Origin: JAVBLF01 sp031553675
GTDB taxonomy: Bacteria; Bacillota; Clostridia; Christensenellales; CALWSW01
Assembly: GCA_031553675.1 (NCBI GenBank)
Contig: JAVBLF010000118.1
Location: 1 to 23,256, forward strand
Reading direction: 5' to 3'
Length of the DNA: 23,256 nt
Below the pieces are notes generated by a model that had not been told where the DNA came from, made no database searches, and saw only the letters and a program-made list of their open reading frames with translations. Position numbers and translations under genes: made by a program. Below are positions 1-6,775 of the stretch, in pieces (positions within the stretch are counted from its first letter, which is position 1; every line of letters begins with the position of its first letter).

Positions 1-24
1 CTCTCGCTGGGACGAGAAGTCTAA
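1..24 (+). CDS. Possible C-terminal end of an upstream gene (partial)
   Basis: Reading from base 1, seven sense codons (LSLGREV) run into a TAA at 22-24, and a strong hairpin starts four bases later. That spacing is typical for a gene end followed by its terminator, so this may be the tail of a plus-strand gene convergent with mutY. The fragment is too short to name or to prove. Confidence 0.25.
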   Translation, partial: LSLGREV

Positions 25-27
25 GCG

Positions 28-60
28 CAAGCCTCCTTCGCATCACGAAGGGGGCTTGTT
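28..60 (+). terminator. Hairpin terminator between convergent genes
   Basis: Thirteen base pairs (28-40 with 46-58, one G-T pair) enclose the loop CATCA. The stem is followed on the plus strand by only a short T-run (TTGTTT). It lies directly after the mutY stop codon on the other strand, so it may end transcription from one or both sides. The minus-strand side has no T-run. Confidence 0.55.
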
Positions 61-1107
61 TCACCAGCGCGCATCGACAAAGGCCCTCATCGCCGAAGGC
101 AGGGCGCGTTCCGCCATTTCGCCCAGATCCGCCCATACGTAGCCTTCGGGCAGGGCTGCTTGGGATGCGGAAAAGCGATAGCCGACCATCTCCCAGCGCC
201 GGTGGGTAAAGACATGGGTGGCGGCGATGGGCGGTGTGTTCAGAGGCGTCGCTTCGATGCCGAGATCGGCGAGCATGGCCGTCAAAAGCGCGACATCGTC
301 CGCCTCGAAGGGCGACTCGACGCCGGGAAACTCCCAGAGCTTGTGGAGCAGCTTTTCCGTGCGGAGACGAAGCAGGCGCGCACCGTCCGCCTCGACCAGG
401 GCGATCGCGCGGCGCACGACGACAGGCGTCTTCTTCGCGCTCTTGACGGGCAGCTCCCTTTCGATGCCTGCAATGCGCGCCGCACAGAACGCCTCGACCG
501 GGCAGAACTCGCAACGCGGCGTCTTGGGAAGGCAGACGAGCGCGCCCAACTCCATGATGGCCTGGTTGCCGTCGCCCGGGCGATCGCAAGGCAAGATCGC
601 CGCAAGCTTTTCCGCGACGACCACGCGTGCCGCCGGCAGGGCGATGTCGCCCTGCAGCGCACACAGGCGCGATACGACCCGAAGCGCGTTGCCGTCGACG
701 GCGGGGACTCCCTCGCCAAACGCGATGCTCGCGATGGCGGCCGCAGTGTAAGGGCCGATGCCGGGCAGTTGTTCAAGTGCGGCGGCGGTGGACGGCAAGC
801 GTCCATCCATCTCGCCCGCGACGATCTGCGCGGCCTTGTGCAGCGATCGCGCCCGTGAATAGTAACCCAGCCCTTCCCATGCCTTGAGTACCTCCGCTTC
901 GTCGGCAGCGGCCAAGGCTTCGACCGTCGGAAAGCGGCGGGTGAACGCTACAAAGTAAGGCAAAAGCGCCGCAATTCTCGTCTGCTGGGCCATGATCTCG
1001 CTCAGCCAAATCCGGTAGGGGTCGCGCGATCGCCGCCATGGCAGGTCGCGCTTTTCCCGATCGTACCAGGCCATCAGCGCGCTTCGCAGCGCATGCACCT
1101 GCTTCAT
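61..1107 (-). CDS. mutY: A/G-specific adenine DNA glycosylase MutY
   Basis: A 348-residue base-excision repair enzyme that removes adenine mispaired with 8-oxoguanine. The family hallmarks are present: the SEIMAQQT segment with catalytic Glu37, the helix-hairpin-helix LPGIGPYTA near residues 114-122, and catalytic Asp138 in AVDGN. A 4Fe-4S loop is spaced C-x6-C-x2-C-x5-C (Cys192, 199, 202, 208). From about residue 225 a NUDIX-like C-terminal domain follows, which in the family recognises 8-oxoG; length is normal. The ATG at 1107 overlaps the TGA of the upstream ABC permease (ATGA, 1104-1107), so translation is probably coupled and mutY is the last gene of that operon. Longer in-frame starts would run deep into the permease gene and are rejected. 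Identification is secure; the operon link to an exporter is inference. Confidence 0.96.
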   Translation of the reverse strand: MKQVHALRSALMAWYDREKRDLPWRRSRDPYRIWLSEIMAQQTRIAALLPYFVAFTRRFPTVEALAAADEAEVLKAWEGLGYYSRARSLHKAAQIVAGEMDGRLPSTAAALEQLPGIGPYTAAAIASIAFGEGVPAVDGNALRVVSRLCALQGDIALPAARVVVAEKLAAILPCDRPGDGNQAIMELGALVCLPKTPRCEFCPVEAFCAARIAGIERELPVKSAKKTPVVVRRAIALVEADGARLLRLRTEKLLHKLWEFPGVESPFEADDVALLTAMLADLGIEATPLNTPPIAATHVFTHRRWEMVGYRFSASQAALPEGYVWADLGEMAERALPSAMRAFVDARW

Positions 1108-2723
1108 CGCTCGCGAAGGCGCGAAAAGGCTTCGTTCGCGACCTTGGGCAGCAGCCAGAACAGCGCGGCGATCTCGGCTGCCGATACGCCCAGCGATACC
1201 GCGCACATCGCCCAGATCCCACGCCCCGAGATCACAGCGACGGCGATCGCGGCGACTTGCGGCAGCATGAGGAGAAGCCCGACGACCATGCCTAGGAAAG
1301 CGTTGAAGTTGTTTTTCACGGCTTCGCGTTCGGTCGACCAACCCAACTTCGGACGGTACAGATCGGGGATCGCGCCGACAAAGCAGGGAAGCAGGCCGCC
1401 GAACGTGGCAAGCAGGGCCGCGAGCAGCGCCATCGGCATAGAGATCGGCAGGATAAACGGAGCGACGATCGCCATGGTCAGGACGGAAAGCAGAGTCAGC
1501 GCCGAGGCGAGCAAAAAGCGCGCCAGGATCTGCCTCGTCGGCGATACGGGCAGGATCTGCGGGATCCAGATCGAGGCCCCTTCGCGCGAGAGGGTCGTCG
1601 CCAGCGTGAGGTTGGTCGTGTTCAGGAAAGCCATCAGGCCAAAGAGACCGTAAAAGAGCATCTCCTCGGTCACAATGCCCACCTGTGTCAGCGCCTCGAC
1701 CGAGCCCGACAGCGTCATGACGAGCAGCAAAAACGGCCCCATGATCGCAACGCTGAGAAGGTTGGTCGCGTAGACCGGCGAACGCATGAGACAGCGCATC
1801 TCCGTCCGCATGAGGGCGGTCAGCGCGCCGGTGCTTCCCCCGCGGCGGAGGGTGCGCTTCGAACGAGCCGACGTGTCCCCTTGCAGCGCCAGGCCGCTGC
1901 TGTAGGCGTAGCTGCCCAAGGTGACAAAGCTGACGAGCGCCACCGCGTTGACGGCGATCATGCTCCAAAAACCGCCGCTGAAGGGATGCGCGATGCCTTC
2001 GGCCGCCCAGACCGCCGGCGGGAAATAGCGTGACGACGACAAGACGACGTTGGCGCCCGACAGCAGTTCACGCGCCGTATCGGTCGCCGCTCCGCCTGTG
2101 TTGAAACGGCGGACGACCACTTGGATGCCCAGCGAAACGCCCAAGCTCAGGATCAGAACCAGTACACCCGCCAGCGTTTCCCCGCGCTTTTTCCCGCGCA
2201 GGACCCGCGCCGACAAGAGCGTCAAAAACGACGAAATGCAGAGCGGTATGGCGGGCGCGAGCAAAATCGCGACGATGGCGCAGACCCATGTCGCCGCGTT
2301 TCCAAACACGAGCAAGTAGGCGACACAGACGGGCGCCAGAAAAATGGCCTGGGTTCCCAGCTCGCCAAGGTAGGCGTTCGTCGCGCGCGCCGCGAAGATC
2401 GTCCGCACCGGGATGGGCAGCGCGAGCAAGAAGGGCAGGTCGCGCGCGCCCGAAAAGAGGCTGTAGCTGATCCGCATGCCCAGCGCGATCGAGAGCAGCT
2501 GCACGAACATGAAGAAGGCGGCCAACAGGGGGATCTCGTATCCCGCAGCGACGCCGGTCGAAAAGAGCATATAAAACGCCGCGAAGAGCCCGCCGACGAC
2601 GTAGATGCAAGCGACGAAGATCGCCAGGCCCAGTCCGATGAATTGCCACCAGTCGCGGCTACTGGCAGGCCGTTTGACGCCGGCTTTCGCAAAAACGCGC
2701 ACCAGACGCAGATAGTGTTTCAC
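1104..2723 (-). CDS. ABC exporter permease subunit, multi-pass membrane protein
   Basis: A 539-residue membrane protein with about a dozen hydrophobic segments spread over its length, for example near residues 30-55, 62-80, 130-165 and 175-200, and several after residue 240. It has the look of the putative ABC exporter permeases of Bacillota that pair with a single ATPase of the drug or antibiotic exporter type; I know of no established substrate. The start is GTG at 2723, preceded by AAGGAGG (2732-2738) with an 8-base gap. It lies 16 bases after the ATPase gene and overlaps mutY by four bases. The cytoplasmic linker near residues 290-305 is rich in Arg and Ser. The permease role rests on topology and the adjacent ATPase gene, not on a motif. 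Confidence 0.85.
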   Translation of the reverse strand: MKHYLRLVRVFAKAGVKRPASSRDWWQFIGLGLAIFVACIYVVGGLFAAFYMLFSTGVAAGYEIPLLAAFFMFVQLLSIALGMRISYSLFSGARDLPFLLALPIPVRTIFAARATNAYLGELGTQAIFLAPVCVAYLLVFGNAATWVCAIVAILLAPAIPLCISSFLTLLSARVLRGKKRGETLAGVLVLILSLGVSLGIQVVVRRFNTGGAATDTARELLSGANVVLSSSRYFPPAVWAAEGIAHPFSGGFWSMIAVNAVALVSFVTLGSYAYSSGLALQGDTSARSKRTLRRGGSTGALTALMRTEMRCLMRSPVYATNLLSVAIMGPFLLLVMTLSGSVEALTQVGIVTEEMLFYGLFGLMAFLNTTNLTLATTLSREGASIWIPQILPVSPTRQILARFLLASALTLLSVLTMAIVAPFILPISMPMALLAALLATFGGLLPCFVGAIPDLYRPKLGWSTEREAVKNNFNAFLGMVVGLLLMLPQVAAIAVAVISGRGIWAMCAVSLGVSAAEIAALFWLLPKVANEAFSRLRER

Positions 2724-2739
2724 ACGCCTCGCCTCCTTT

Positions 2740-3477
2740 TCATTCCCGCGCGACGAGCGTCAAGAAAAGTTCTTCCAGTGTCTGACCGCCCGCGCGTTCA
2801 CCGCCGCGCGCACGCAGCTCGTCGAGCGTGCCGACCGCGATCAGCTTGCCGTGTTGGATGATGCCGACGCGGTCGCAAAGCCGCTCGGCCACGTCGAGCA
2901 CATGCGTCGAAAAAAACACGATCTTCCCTTCGTCGCAGTGTTCACGCATCCGCTTTTTCAGGTAGTGCGACGACTGCGGATCGAGGCCGGTCATCGGTTC
3001 GTCGAGCACCCAGAGCGGCGGCCTGTGCAGCAGCGCCCCGATCAGGCAGAGCTTTTGTTTCATGCCGTGCGAATAGCTCTTGATCGGATCGCCCGCAGCG
3101 TCCGCCAGGTCAAAAGCGCCGAGCAGTTCGTCCATGCGGGCGTTGCGCTCGGCGGTCGGCACGCCGTAGACGTCGGCCAAAAATTGCAGATATTCCATGC
3201 CGCTCAGGCGTTCGTATACCTCGTGGTTGTCCGGCACGTAGCCGATTTTTTTCTTGGCGGCGATGGGGTCTTCGACCATGTCGCTGCCGAAGACAGAAAC
3301 CCGCCCTTCGTCGGGGCGGAGTATGCCCGTCATCATCTTGATCGTCGTCGTCTTACCCGCGCCGTTCGCGCCGATAAAACCGAAGATCTCCCCCGTCTGG
3401 ACGGTCAGCGTCAAGTCGTCGACGGCGGGCGCGCTCGCCTTGGCATAGCGTTTGGTCAGGTGGTCGAGTTGAAGCAT
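2740..3477 (-). CDS. ABC transporter ATP-binding protein
   Basis: A 245-residue nucleotide-binding subunit that powers the permease encoded just downstream. Walker A is GANGAGKT (36-43), the signature is SYSHGMKQ (134-141, a variant of LSGGQ common in exporter ATPases), Walker B is LWVLDE (155-160), and the switch histidine is His192 in STHVLD. The Q-loop region has the VPDNHEVYERLSG pattern of the CcmA/DrrA-like exporter class, where an acidic or Asn-containing segment follows beta-strand 3. The ATG at 3477 has a GGGAGG site a few bases upstream and a strong promoter at 3501-3529. It is the first gene of the ATPase-permease-mutY operon. The substrate is not predictable. Confidence 0.93.
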   Translation of the reverse strand: MLQLDHLTKRYAKASAPAVDDLTLTVQTGEIFGFIGANGAGKTTTIKMMTGILRPDEGRVSVFGSDMVEDPIAAKKKIGYVPDNHEVYERLSGMEYLQFLADVYGVPTAERNARMDELLGAFDLADAAGDPIKSYSHGMKQKLCLIGALLHRPPLWVLDEPMTGLDPQSSHYLKKRMREHCDEGKIVFFSTHVLDVAERLCDRVGIIQHGKLIAVGTLDELRARGGERAGGQTLEELFLTLVARE

Positions 3478-3500
3478 CGGAAAGCCTCCCTTCGCGTTTC

Positions 3501-3529
3501 ATTGTACGTTCCGGCCATTCCATCGTCAA
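3501..3529 (-). promoter_or_regulatory. Sigma-A promoter of the ABC-mutY operon
   Basis: On the minus strand TTGACG (3524-3529) and TACAAT (3501-3506) are separated by exactly 17 bases. The expected start of transcription is about 17 bases before the ATPase ATG. Its -35 box lies only 15 bases from the -35 box of the opposite promoter, so the two divergent promoters are packed back-to-back. Confidence 0.8.
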
Positions 3530-3544
3530 CGCCATCGCTCCGTA

Positions 3545-3572
3545 TTGTCACTCGAAGCGCTTGTGTTATACT
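3545..3572 (+). promoter_or_regulatory. Sigma-A promoter of the GIY-YIG gene
   Basis: TTGTCA (3545-3550), a 16-base spacer and TATACT (3567-3572). The leader of about 80 bases contains a short hairpin (TGGGA, loop, TCCCA) nested in ACGTGG/CCACGT arms. It is divergent from the ABC operon promoter. Confidence 0.75.
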
Positions 3573-3656
3573 GTTCACGTGTCAAAACGTGGTCTGCGGC
3601 ATGGGACAATCCCACGTCACCGATCTCGTTTTTCCGCAGTCCCAACCGAGGTCGAT

Positions 3657-3920
3657 ATGTATACCGCCTACCTGCTCCTTTGCGGCGACGGCACGCTTTA
3701 CGCCGGATACGCCGCCGACATCGACAAACGCCTCGCCCTCCACCAAAGCGGAAAGGGCGCCAAGTATACGCGCGGCCGCCTCCCCGTCGTCCTGGCATAC
3801 AGCGAAAGTTTTGCCACCAAAAGCGAGGCCATGCGTCGGGAATACGAATTCAAACGGATGCGCCGGAGCGAAAAAGAACGTTTCATCGGCGTTCATCCCG
3901 CTTTCGATGGCGACTCTTGA
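3657..3920 (+). CDS. GIY-YIG domain protein, UPF0213 family
   Basis: An 87-residue single-domain GIY-YIG protein. The GIY-YIG core is seen as AYLLLC (4-9) and YAGYAADIDKRL (15-26), with the conserved Tyr, Gly and Arg. It is followed by the UPF0213 pattern HQSGKGAKYTRGR and a helix containing EYEFKRM with the likely metal-binding Glu. The family is widespread and presumed nuclease-like, but its cellular role is poorly known. I chose the ATG at 3657 because GAGG lies five bases upstream and the length fits the family. A longer frame from 3561 would begin inside the -35/-10 region. No terminator separates it from the next gene, whose -35 box overlaps this stop codon. Confidence 0.9.
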   Translation: MYTAYLLLCGDGTLYAGYAADIDKRLALHQSGKGAKYTRGRLPVVLAYSESFATKSEAMRREYEFKRMRRSEKERFIGVHPAFDGDS

Positions 3921-3945
3921 CACTGACACGGTAGAAGGATATAGT
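3917..3945 (+). promoter_or_regulatory. Strong sigma-A promoter of the YegP-like gene
   Basis: A perfect TTGACA (3917-3922), a 17-base spacer and TATAGT (3940-3945). The -35 box shares bases with the TGA stop of the preceding gene. This is among the strongest promoters in the window and suggests high expression of the small protein that follows. Confidence 0.85.
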
Positions 3946-3994
3946 ACTTCTATCTAGTTTGCATGCGCAAGGCCCGACACAAAGGAGTAAGGAC

Positions 3995-4372
3995 ATGGCA
4001 ACGGGAAAATTCGTTTGGAAGACCACGCCTTCCGGAAAATTCCGCTTCAACCTCAAGGCTTCGAACGGACAGGTGATCGCCACAAGCGAAAGCTACAACA
4101 GCAAAGAAAGCTGTATGAACGGCATCGAAAGCGTCCGCAAAAATGGTACGGCGCACATCGAAGACCAGACCGTCGAGGGCTACGCCGTTTTGACCCATCC
4201 GAAATACGAAGTCTACGTCGACAAGGCAGGCGAATTCCGCTTCCGCCTGAAAGCGCGCAACGGCGAGATACTCGTCACGGGCGAGGGTTACAAGAAAAAA
4301 GACAGCTGCATGAACGGCATCGACTCGATCGGCCGCCATGCCCCGGATGCCTTGCTCGAAGAAGAAGCGTAA
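3995..4372 (+). CDS. YegP-like protein with two DUF1508 repeats
   Basis: A 125-residue soluble protein built from two tandem copies of the DUF1508 (YegP) unit. The first covers roughly residues 4-50 (GKFRFNLKASNGQVIATSE, then SCMNGIESV). The second covers about 69-118 (GEFRFRLKARNGEILVTGE, then SCMNGIDSI). Both repeats keep the pattern F-R-F-x-L-K-A-x-N-G followed by a Tyr/Lys-Ser-Cys-Met-x-G-I helix. Family members are small, beta-rich and of unknown biochemical role. ATG 3995 has AAAGGAG seven bases upstream. It sits behind a strong promoter and before a strong terminator, so it is probably a monocistronic, well-expressed gene. Confidence 0.92.
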   Translation: MATGKFVWKTTPSGKFRFNLKASNGQVIATSESYNSKESCMNGIESVRKNGTAHIEDQTVEGYAVLTHPKYEVYVDKAGEFRFRLKARNGEILVTGEGYKKKDSCMNGIDSIGRHAPDALLEEEA

Positions 4373-4379
4373 CACCGTC

Positions 4380-4405
4380 AAAGTGGTCGAAGGGCCACTT
4401 TTTTT
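4380..4405 (+). terminator. Terminator with AAGTGG/CCACTT stem
   Basis: Stem AAAGTGG (4380-4386) and CCACTTT (4395-4401) with an eight-base loop, then a run of T. It ends the YegP-like gene. The stem core recurs in two other terminators of this window. Confidence 0.85.
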
Positions 4406-4432
4406 GTGCGCGGGCAAAGGGCGCGGCTGGCA

Positions 4433-4461
4433 TGGACATTTGCACGGAAACAAGGTAGGAT
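4433..4461 (+). promoter_or_regulatory. Probable promoter of the lipoprotein gene
   Basis: TGGACA (4433-4438), a 17-base spacer and TAGGAT (4456-4461). It is weaker than its neighbours but correctly placed about 65 bases before the start codon. Confidence 0.55.
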
Positions 4462-4526
4462 AAAGCGAAGGCATTTCGAGACATCGATCTGCACGCGATT
4501 CCCAACGAATTCCGAAAGGAGAGCCG

Positions 4527-5318
4527 ATGAAACGAATGCTTCTCTGCGTTCTCGCAGTCGCCCTCTTTGTCTCAGCCGCCTGTGATGGCCCTCGCTCCTC
4601 CGAGCAGGAGGTGTTTGCACAAGACGCAGTGCTTTCCGCCAAAAGCGACACCGCCGCAACCCCGACCGATTCCGGCGTAGCCAGCCCCTCTCCGATCGCG
4701 ACGCCGACCCCCCGCCCCCAGCCCGACTTCTCCGCCAACGACAAAGAAGCCGCCACCCGCGAAGACCTGCGCTTTGGCGGGCTGACGATAGGCTCTTCGC
4801 ATTGGGACGCCGTCGAAACTTTGGGCGAAGCGCCCTTTCAGCAGACCGCTGACGCCGAAAGGCCCGGTTGGACGCACCTGACGACAACTTTCTCCGACGG
4901 CACGACGATCGAATACATCGGCGACCCCGACGGCTATTACACGATCATACGCGCCGTCATCTGCAACCCCGCTGTCGAAGGGCCGCGCGGGCTGCACGTC
5001 GGGGTGGACATGCAGTCCATCCTCTCGGCCTTCCGCATCGACCCGCCGCAGACCGATGGCAGCAGCGTCCAACGCATGAACGAACGCTTCCTTTACGGCA
5101 CGGAATGGCTCACCCCCTCCGACCCGGAGGATCCCACCTCGGATCCCGTCGTCGCCATCGGGCCGCCCATGGGAACGCATACCGTGCAGGGCAGCGCGGA
5201 CAAAATCGCCTACACTTTCCTGCTTGGCGAGGACGACAATTCCAGCGAAGGCCGCCTCGTCTTTTCGTTCGAGGAGGGCACCCTGGTGTCCATGACCTTC
5301 GAAGCCGACAGCACTTGA
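4527..5318 (+). CDS. Predicted lipoprotein of unknown function
   Basis: A 263-residue secreted protein. Residues 1-18 form a signal peptide with charged MKR, a hydrophobic core and the lipobox VSAAC, predicting lipidation on Cys19 and anchoring to the outer face of the membrane. A Ser/Thr/Pro-rich linker (about 40-75, with PTPRPQP) leads to a globular domain of about 190 residues that begins LRFGGLTIGSS. The domain contains acidic and aromatic strand-like segments and ends in EGRLVFSFEEGTLVSMTFE. The opening resembles surface lipoproteins in which a conserved G-x-T-x-G-x-x-x-x-x-V segment starts a repeat, but I do not recognise a named family. GAAAGGAG lies six to seven bases before ATG 4527. 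It is flanked by its own promoter and terminator. Confidence 0.85.
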   Translation: MKRMLLCVLAVALFVSAACDGPRSSEQEVFAQDAVLSAKSDTAATPTDSGVASPSPIATPTPRPQPDFSANDKEAATREDLRFGGLTIGSSHWDAVETLGEAPFQQTADAERPGWTHLTTTFSDGTTIEYIGDPDGYYTIIRAVICNPAVEGPRGLHVGVDMQSILSAFRIDPPQTDGSSVQRMNERFLYGTEWLTPSDPEDPTSDPVVAIGPPMGTHTVQGSADKIAYTFLLGEDDNSSEGRLVFSFEEGTLVSMTFEADST

Positions 5319-5332
5319 GCCGCGCCCATTCG

Positions 5333-5358
5333 AAAACCCCGCCGAAGCGGGGTTTTTA
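5333..5358. terminator. Bidirectional terminator between convergent genes
   Basis: A perfect ten-base stem AAAACCCCGC (5333-5342) and GCGGGGTTTT (5347-5356) with loop CGAA. Because A-runs and T-runs flank both sides it can act on both strands, serving the lipoprotein gene and the zinc-ribbon gene. Confidence 0.9.
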
Positions 5359-5382
5359 TTGTATCGCCATGTATGGCCACGA

Positions 5383-5775
5383 TTATGTCAGCCAATCGAT
5401 CATGTTTTCGATCGCGGTGCTGAATACCACCGAAAAGAGGAGCGAAAGCACCAAGCCAATCGCGCCCAGTATCAACACGGCGCGGCAGTAGTTTTTCCGG
5501 TTGACATTCGTGTCGGACGAAAATGCCCACACGAGCAGCATGATAAAGCCGACACAAGGAATCCCCGACACCAACACTGTGATGAGCCAATCCCCCAGGC
5601 TCATAGGAGCGTCGTTCTCGTGTTCTTTCGTAAAACGCGCATAGGCACTTGGATTGCTGCCCTGTACCGCTGTGGCTTCCTGTGGCGGCGCCGCCGTCGC
5701 GACTTCCGCGCCGCAGGATGTGCAGTGCGTCGCGTCGTCGTACAGACCCGCTCCGCAGTTTTCACAGTAACGCAT
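5383..5775 (-). CDS. Zinc-ribbon membrane protein
   Basis: A 130-residue protein with an N-terminal zinc ribbon, Cys4-x2-Cys7 and Cys18-x2-Cys21, followed by a low-complexity linker (residues 25-55). Two membrane helices follow at about 64-86 and 99-120. Proteins of this design are common in Bacillota and of unknown function; the ribbon is presumably cytoplasmic. The ATG at 5773-5775 has AAGGA seven bases upstream in an A-rich stretch. The tail AIENMIDWLT may be amphipathic. The promoter lies at 5828-5857 and it shares its terminator with the opposite lipoprotein gene. Confidence 0.85.
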   Translation of the reverse strand: MRYCENCGAGLYDDATHCTSCGAEVATAAPPQEATAVQGSNPSAYARFTKEHENDAPMSLGDWLITVLVSGIPCVGFIMLLVWAFSSDTNVNRKNYCRAVLILGAIGLVLSLLFSVVFSTAIENMIDWLT

Positions 5776-5827
5776 CCTTTTTTCCTTTCCATACGATATC
5801 TTTTATCCTATCCATTCCCTACTGTTC

Positions 5828-5857
5828 ATTTTACCACATTTACGCAGGCACCGCCAA
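5828..5857 (-). promoter_or_regulatory. Extended -10 promoter of the zinc-ribbon gene
   Basis: On the minus strand TAAAAT (5828-5833) is preceded by TGG (an extended -10) and, 18 bases further up, by TTGGCG (5852-5857). The leader would be about 45 bases. Confidence 0.5.
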
Positions 5858-5949
5858 AGCCATAGCGCAAATTCTATATTTGCACCGTAAAAAGAAAATG
5901 CGCACCAACGATCGAAGGTCGGGGTGCGAAAAAAAGTTTGCAATTTTGC

Positions 5950-5996
5950 TTGACGTTTTTATGCAGGTACCTTATAATCTGATTGAAAGGTACCTG
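5950..5996 (+). promoter_or_regulatory. marR promoter with 10-bp inverted-repeat operator
   Basis: TTGACG (5950-5955), a 17-base spacer and a perfect TATAAT (5973-5978). The -10 box is bracketed by a perfect inverted repeat, CAGGTACCTT (5964-5973) and AAGGTACCTG (5987-5996), with 13 bases between. Each arm carries the self-complementary octamer AGGTACCT. The position covers the spacer, the -10 box and the likely start point, as expected for an autorepressing MarR-type regulator. Confidence 0.8.
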
Positions 5997-6023
5997 AGAA
6001 TCAAAAAATGAGGAGGAAAACAC

Positions 6024-6704
6024 ATGCATCCACAAGACAACGAAGAACGCGATCTTTTTGGACAATTCGCCCGCATCGAATGGCTCTTCCACCGCTACCA
6101 CCTTCACAAACACCGCCACCATGGCCCGATGGGCGACCCCCACCGCGGCCAGGGCCGCATCCTGGCGATGCTCCGCATGCAGCCGGAGATCAGCCAAAAA
6201 GACCTCTCCTACCTGCTCGACATGCGCCCGCAATCCTTGGGCGAGCTGCTCGGCAAGCTCGAAAAGAACGGCCTGATCGAGCGCACCCCCTCTGAGAGCG
6301 ATCGCCGCGTCATGCAGATCCAACTGACCGAGGCTGGCAAGACGGCCGCCGAAGAGCGACCACAGCGCGGCGAAGTGTTCGACTGCCTGAATGAAGACGA
6401 ACAGCAAGCGCTCCAGGGCTATCTCGCGCGGCTCATCGAAAGCCTCGAAGGCCAGCTCGGCAGCGACGAGACGCTCGACGAAGAGCTGCGCAAAACCTAC
6501 CGCGAACGCATGAAAGGCCGCCACTTTCCCGCCCAGTTGCGCGGCTACGGCGTGCACGGCGGCTTCCCCCACCACGGCTGGGGTCCGGCTTGCGACTTCG
6601 ATCCGCGCTGCGGGCATGCACGCGGCCCTCACACCGCCGAACGCGGCGATGGCGGCAGCGCGCCCGACGACGATGCGCCCTTCGCCGACGCGCAGGAAAG
6701 ATAA
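6024..6704 (+). CDS. MarR-family transcriptional regulator, histidine-rich
   Basis: A 226-residue winged-helix regulator. Residues 9-36 hold a histidine-rich segment (HRYHLHKHRHHG). The DNA-binding domain starts at GDPHRGQGRILAML (about 37-50) and continues through ISQKDLSYLLDMRPQSLGELLGKLE, the recognition helix. The wing is TPSESDRRVMQIQLTEAG (about 91-108). A C-terminal coiled dimerisation region follows, then a long Gly/His/Asp-rich tail from about residue 165 (HGGFPHHGWGPACDFDPRCGHARG) that is longer than in classic MarR proteins (about 140-150 residues). AGGAGG seven bases before ATG 6024 fixes the start. The operator on its own promoter suggests autoregulation. The His/Cys-rich ends could bind metal, which is speculation. 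No effector transporter lies next to it. Confidence 0.9.
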   Translation: MHPQDNEERDLFGQFARIEWLFHRYHLHKHRHHGPMGDPHRGQGRILAMLRMQPEISQKDLSYLLDMRPQSLGELLGKLEKNGLIERTPSESDRRVMQIQLTEAGKTAAEERPQRGEVFDCLNEDEQQALQGYLARLIESLEGQLGSDETLDEELRKTYRERMKGRHFPAQLRGYGVHGGFPHHGWGPACDFDPRCGHARGPHTAERGDGGSAPDDDAPFADAQER

Positions 6705-6741
6705 AGCCCCCGCGCGATCGGTACACCGAAACCCCCCGCAC

Positions 6742-6770
6742 AAAAAAGTGGCCCCCGGCCACTTCTTTTT
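6742..6770. terminator. Bidirectional terminator with AAGTGGCC stem
   Basis: Stem AAGTGGCC (6746-6753) and GGCCACTT (6757-6764) with a three-base loop, flanked by an A-run on the left and CTTTTT on the right. It can stop the marR transcript and the convergent hydrolase transcript. The same stem core appears at 4380 and 20091. Confidence 0.88.
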
Positions 6771-6775
6771 GCGTG

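Noticed and set aside
5899..5930. Hairpin CGCACC/GGTGCG before the marR promoter
   Set aside because: The loop is long and no convincing T-run follows on either strand at the right distance, and no gene end needs it; left as an unassigned inverted repeat.
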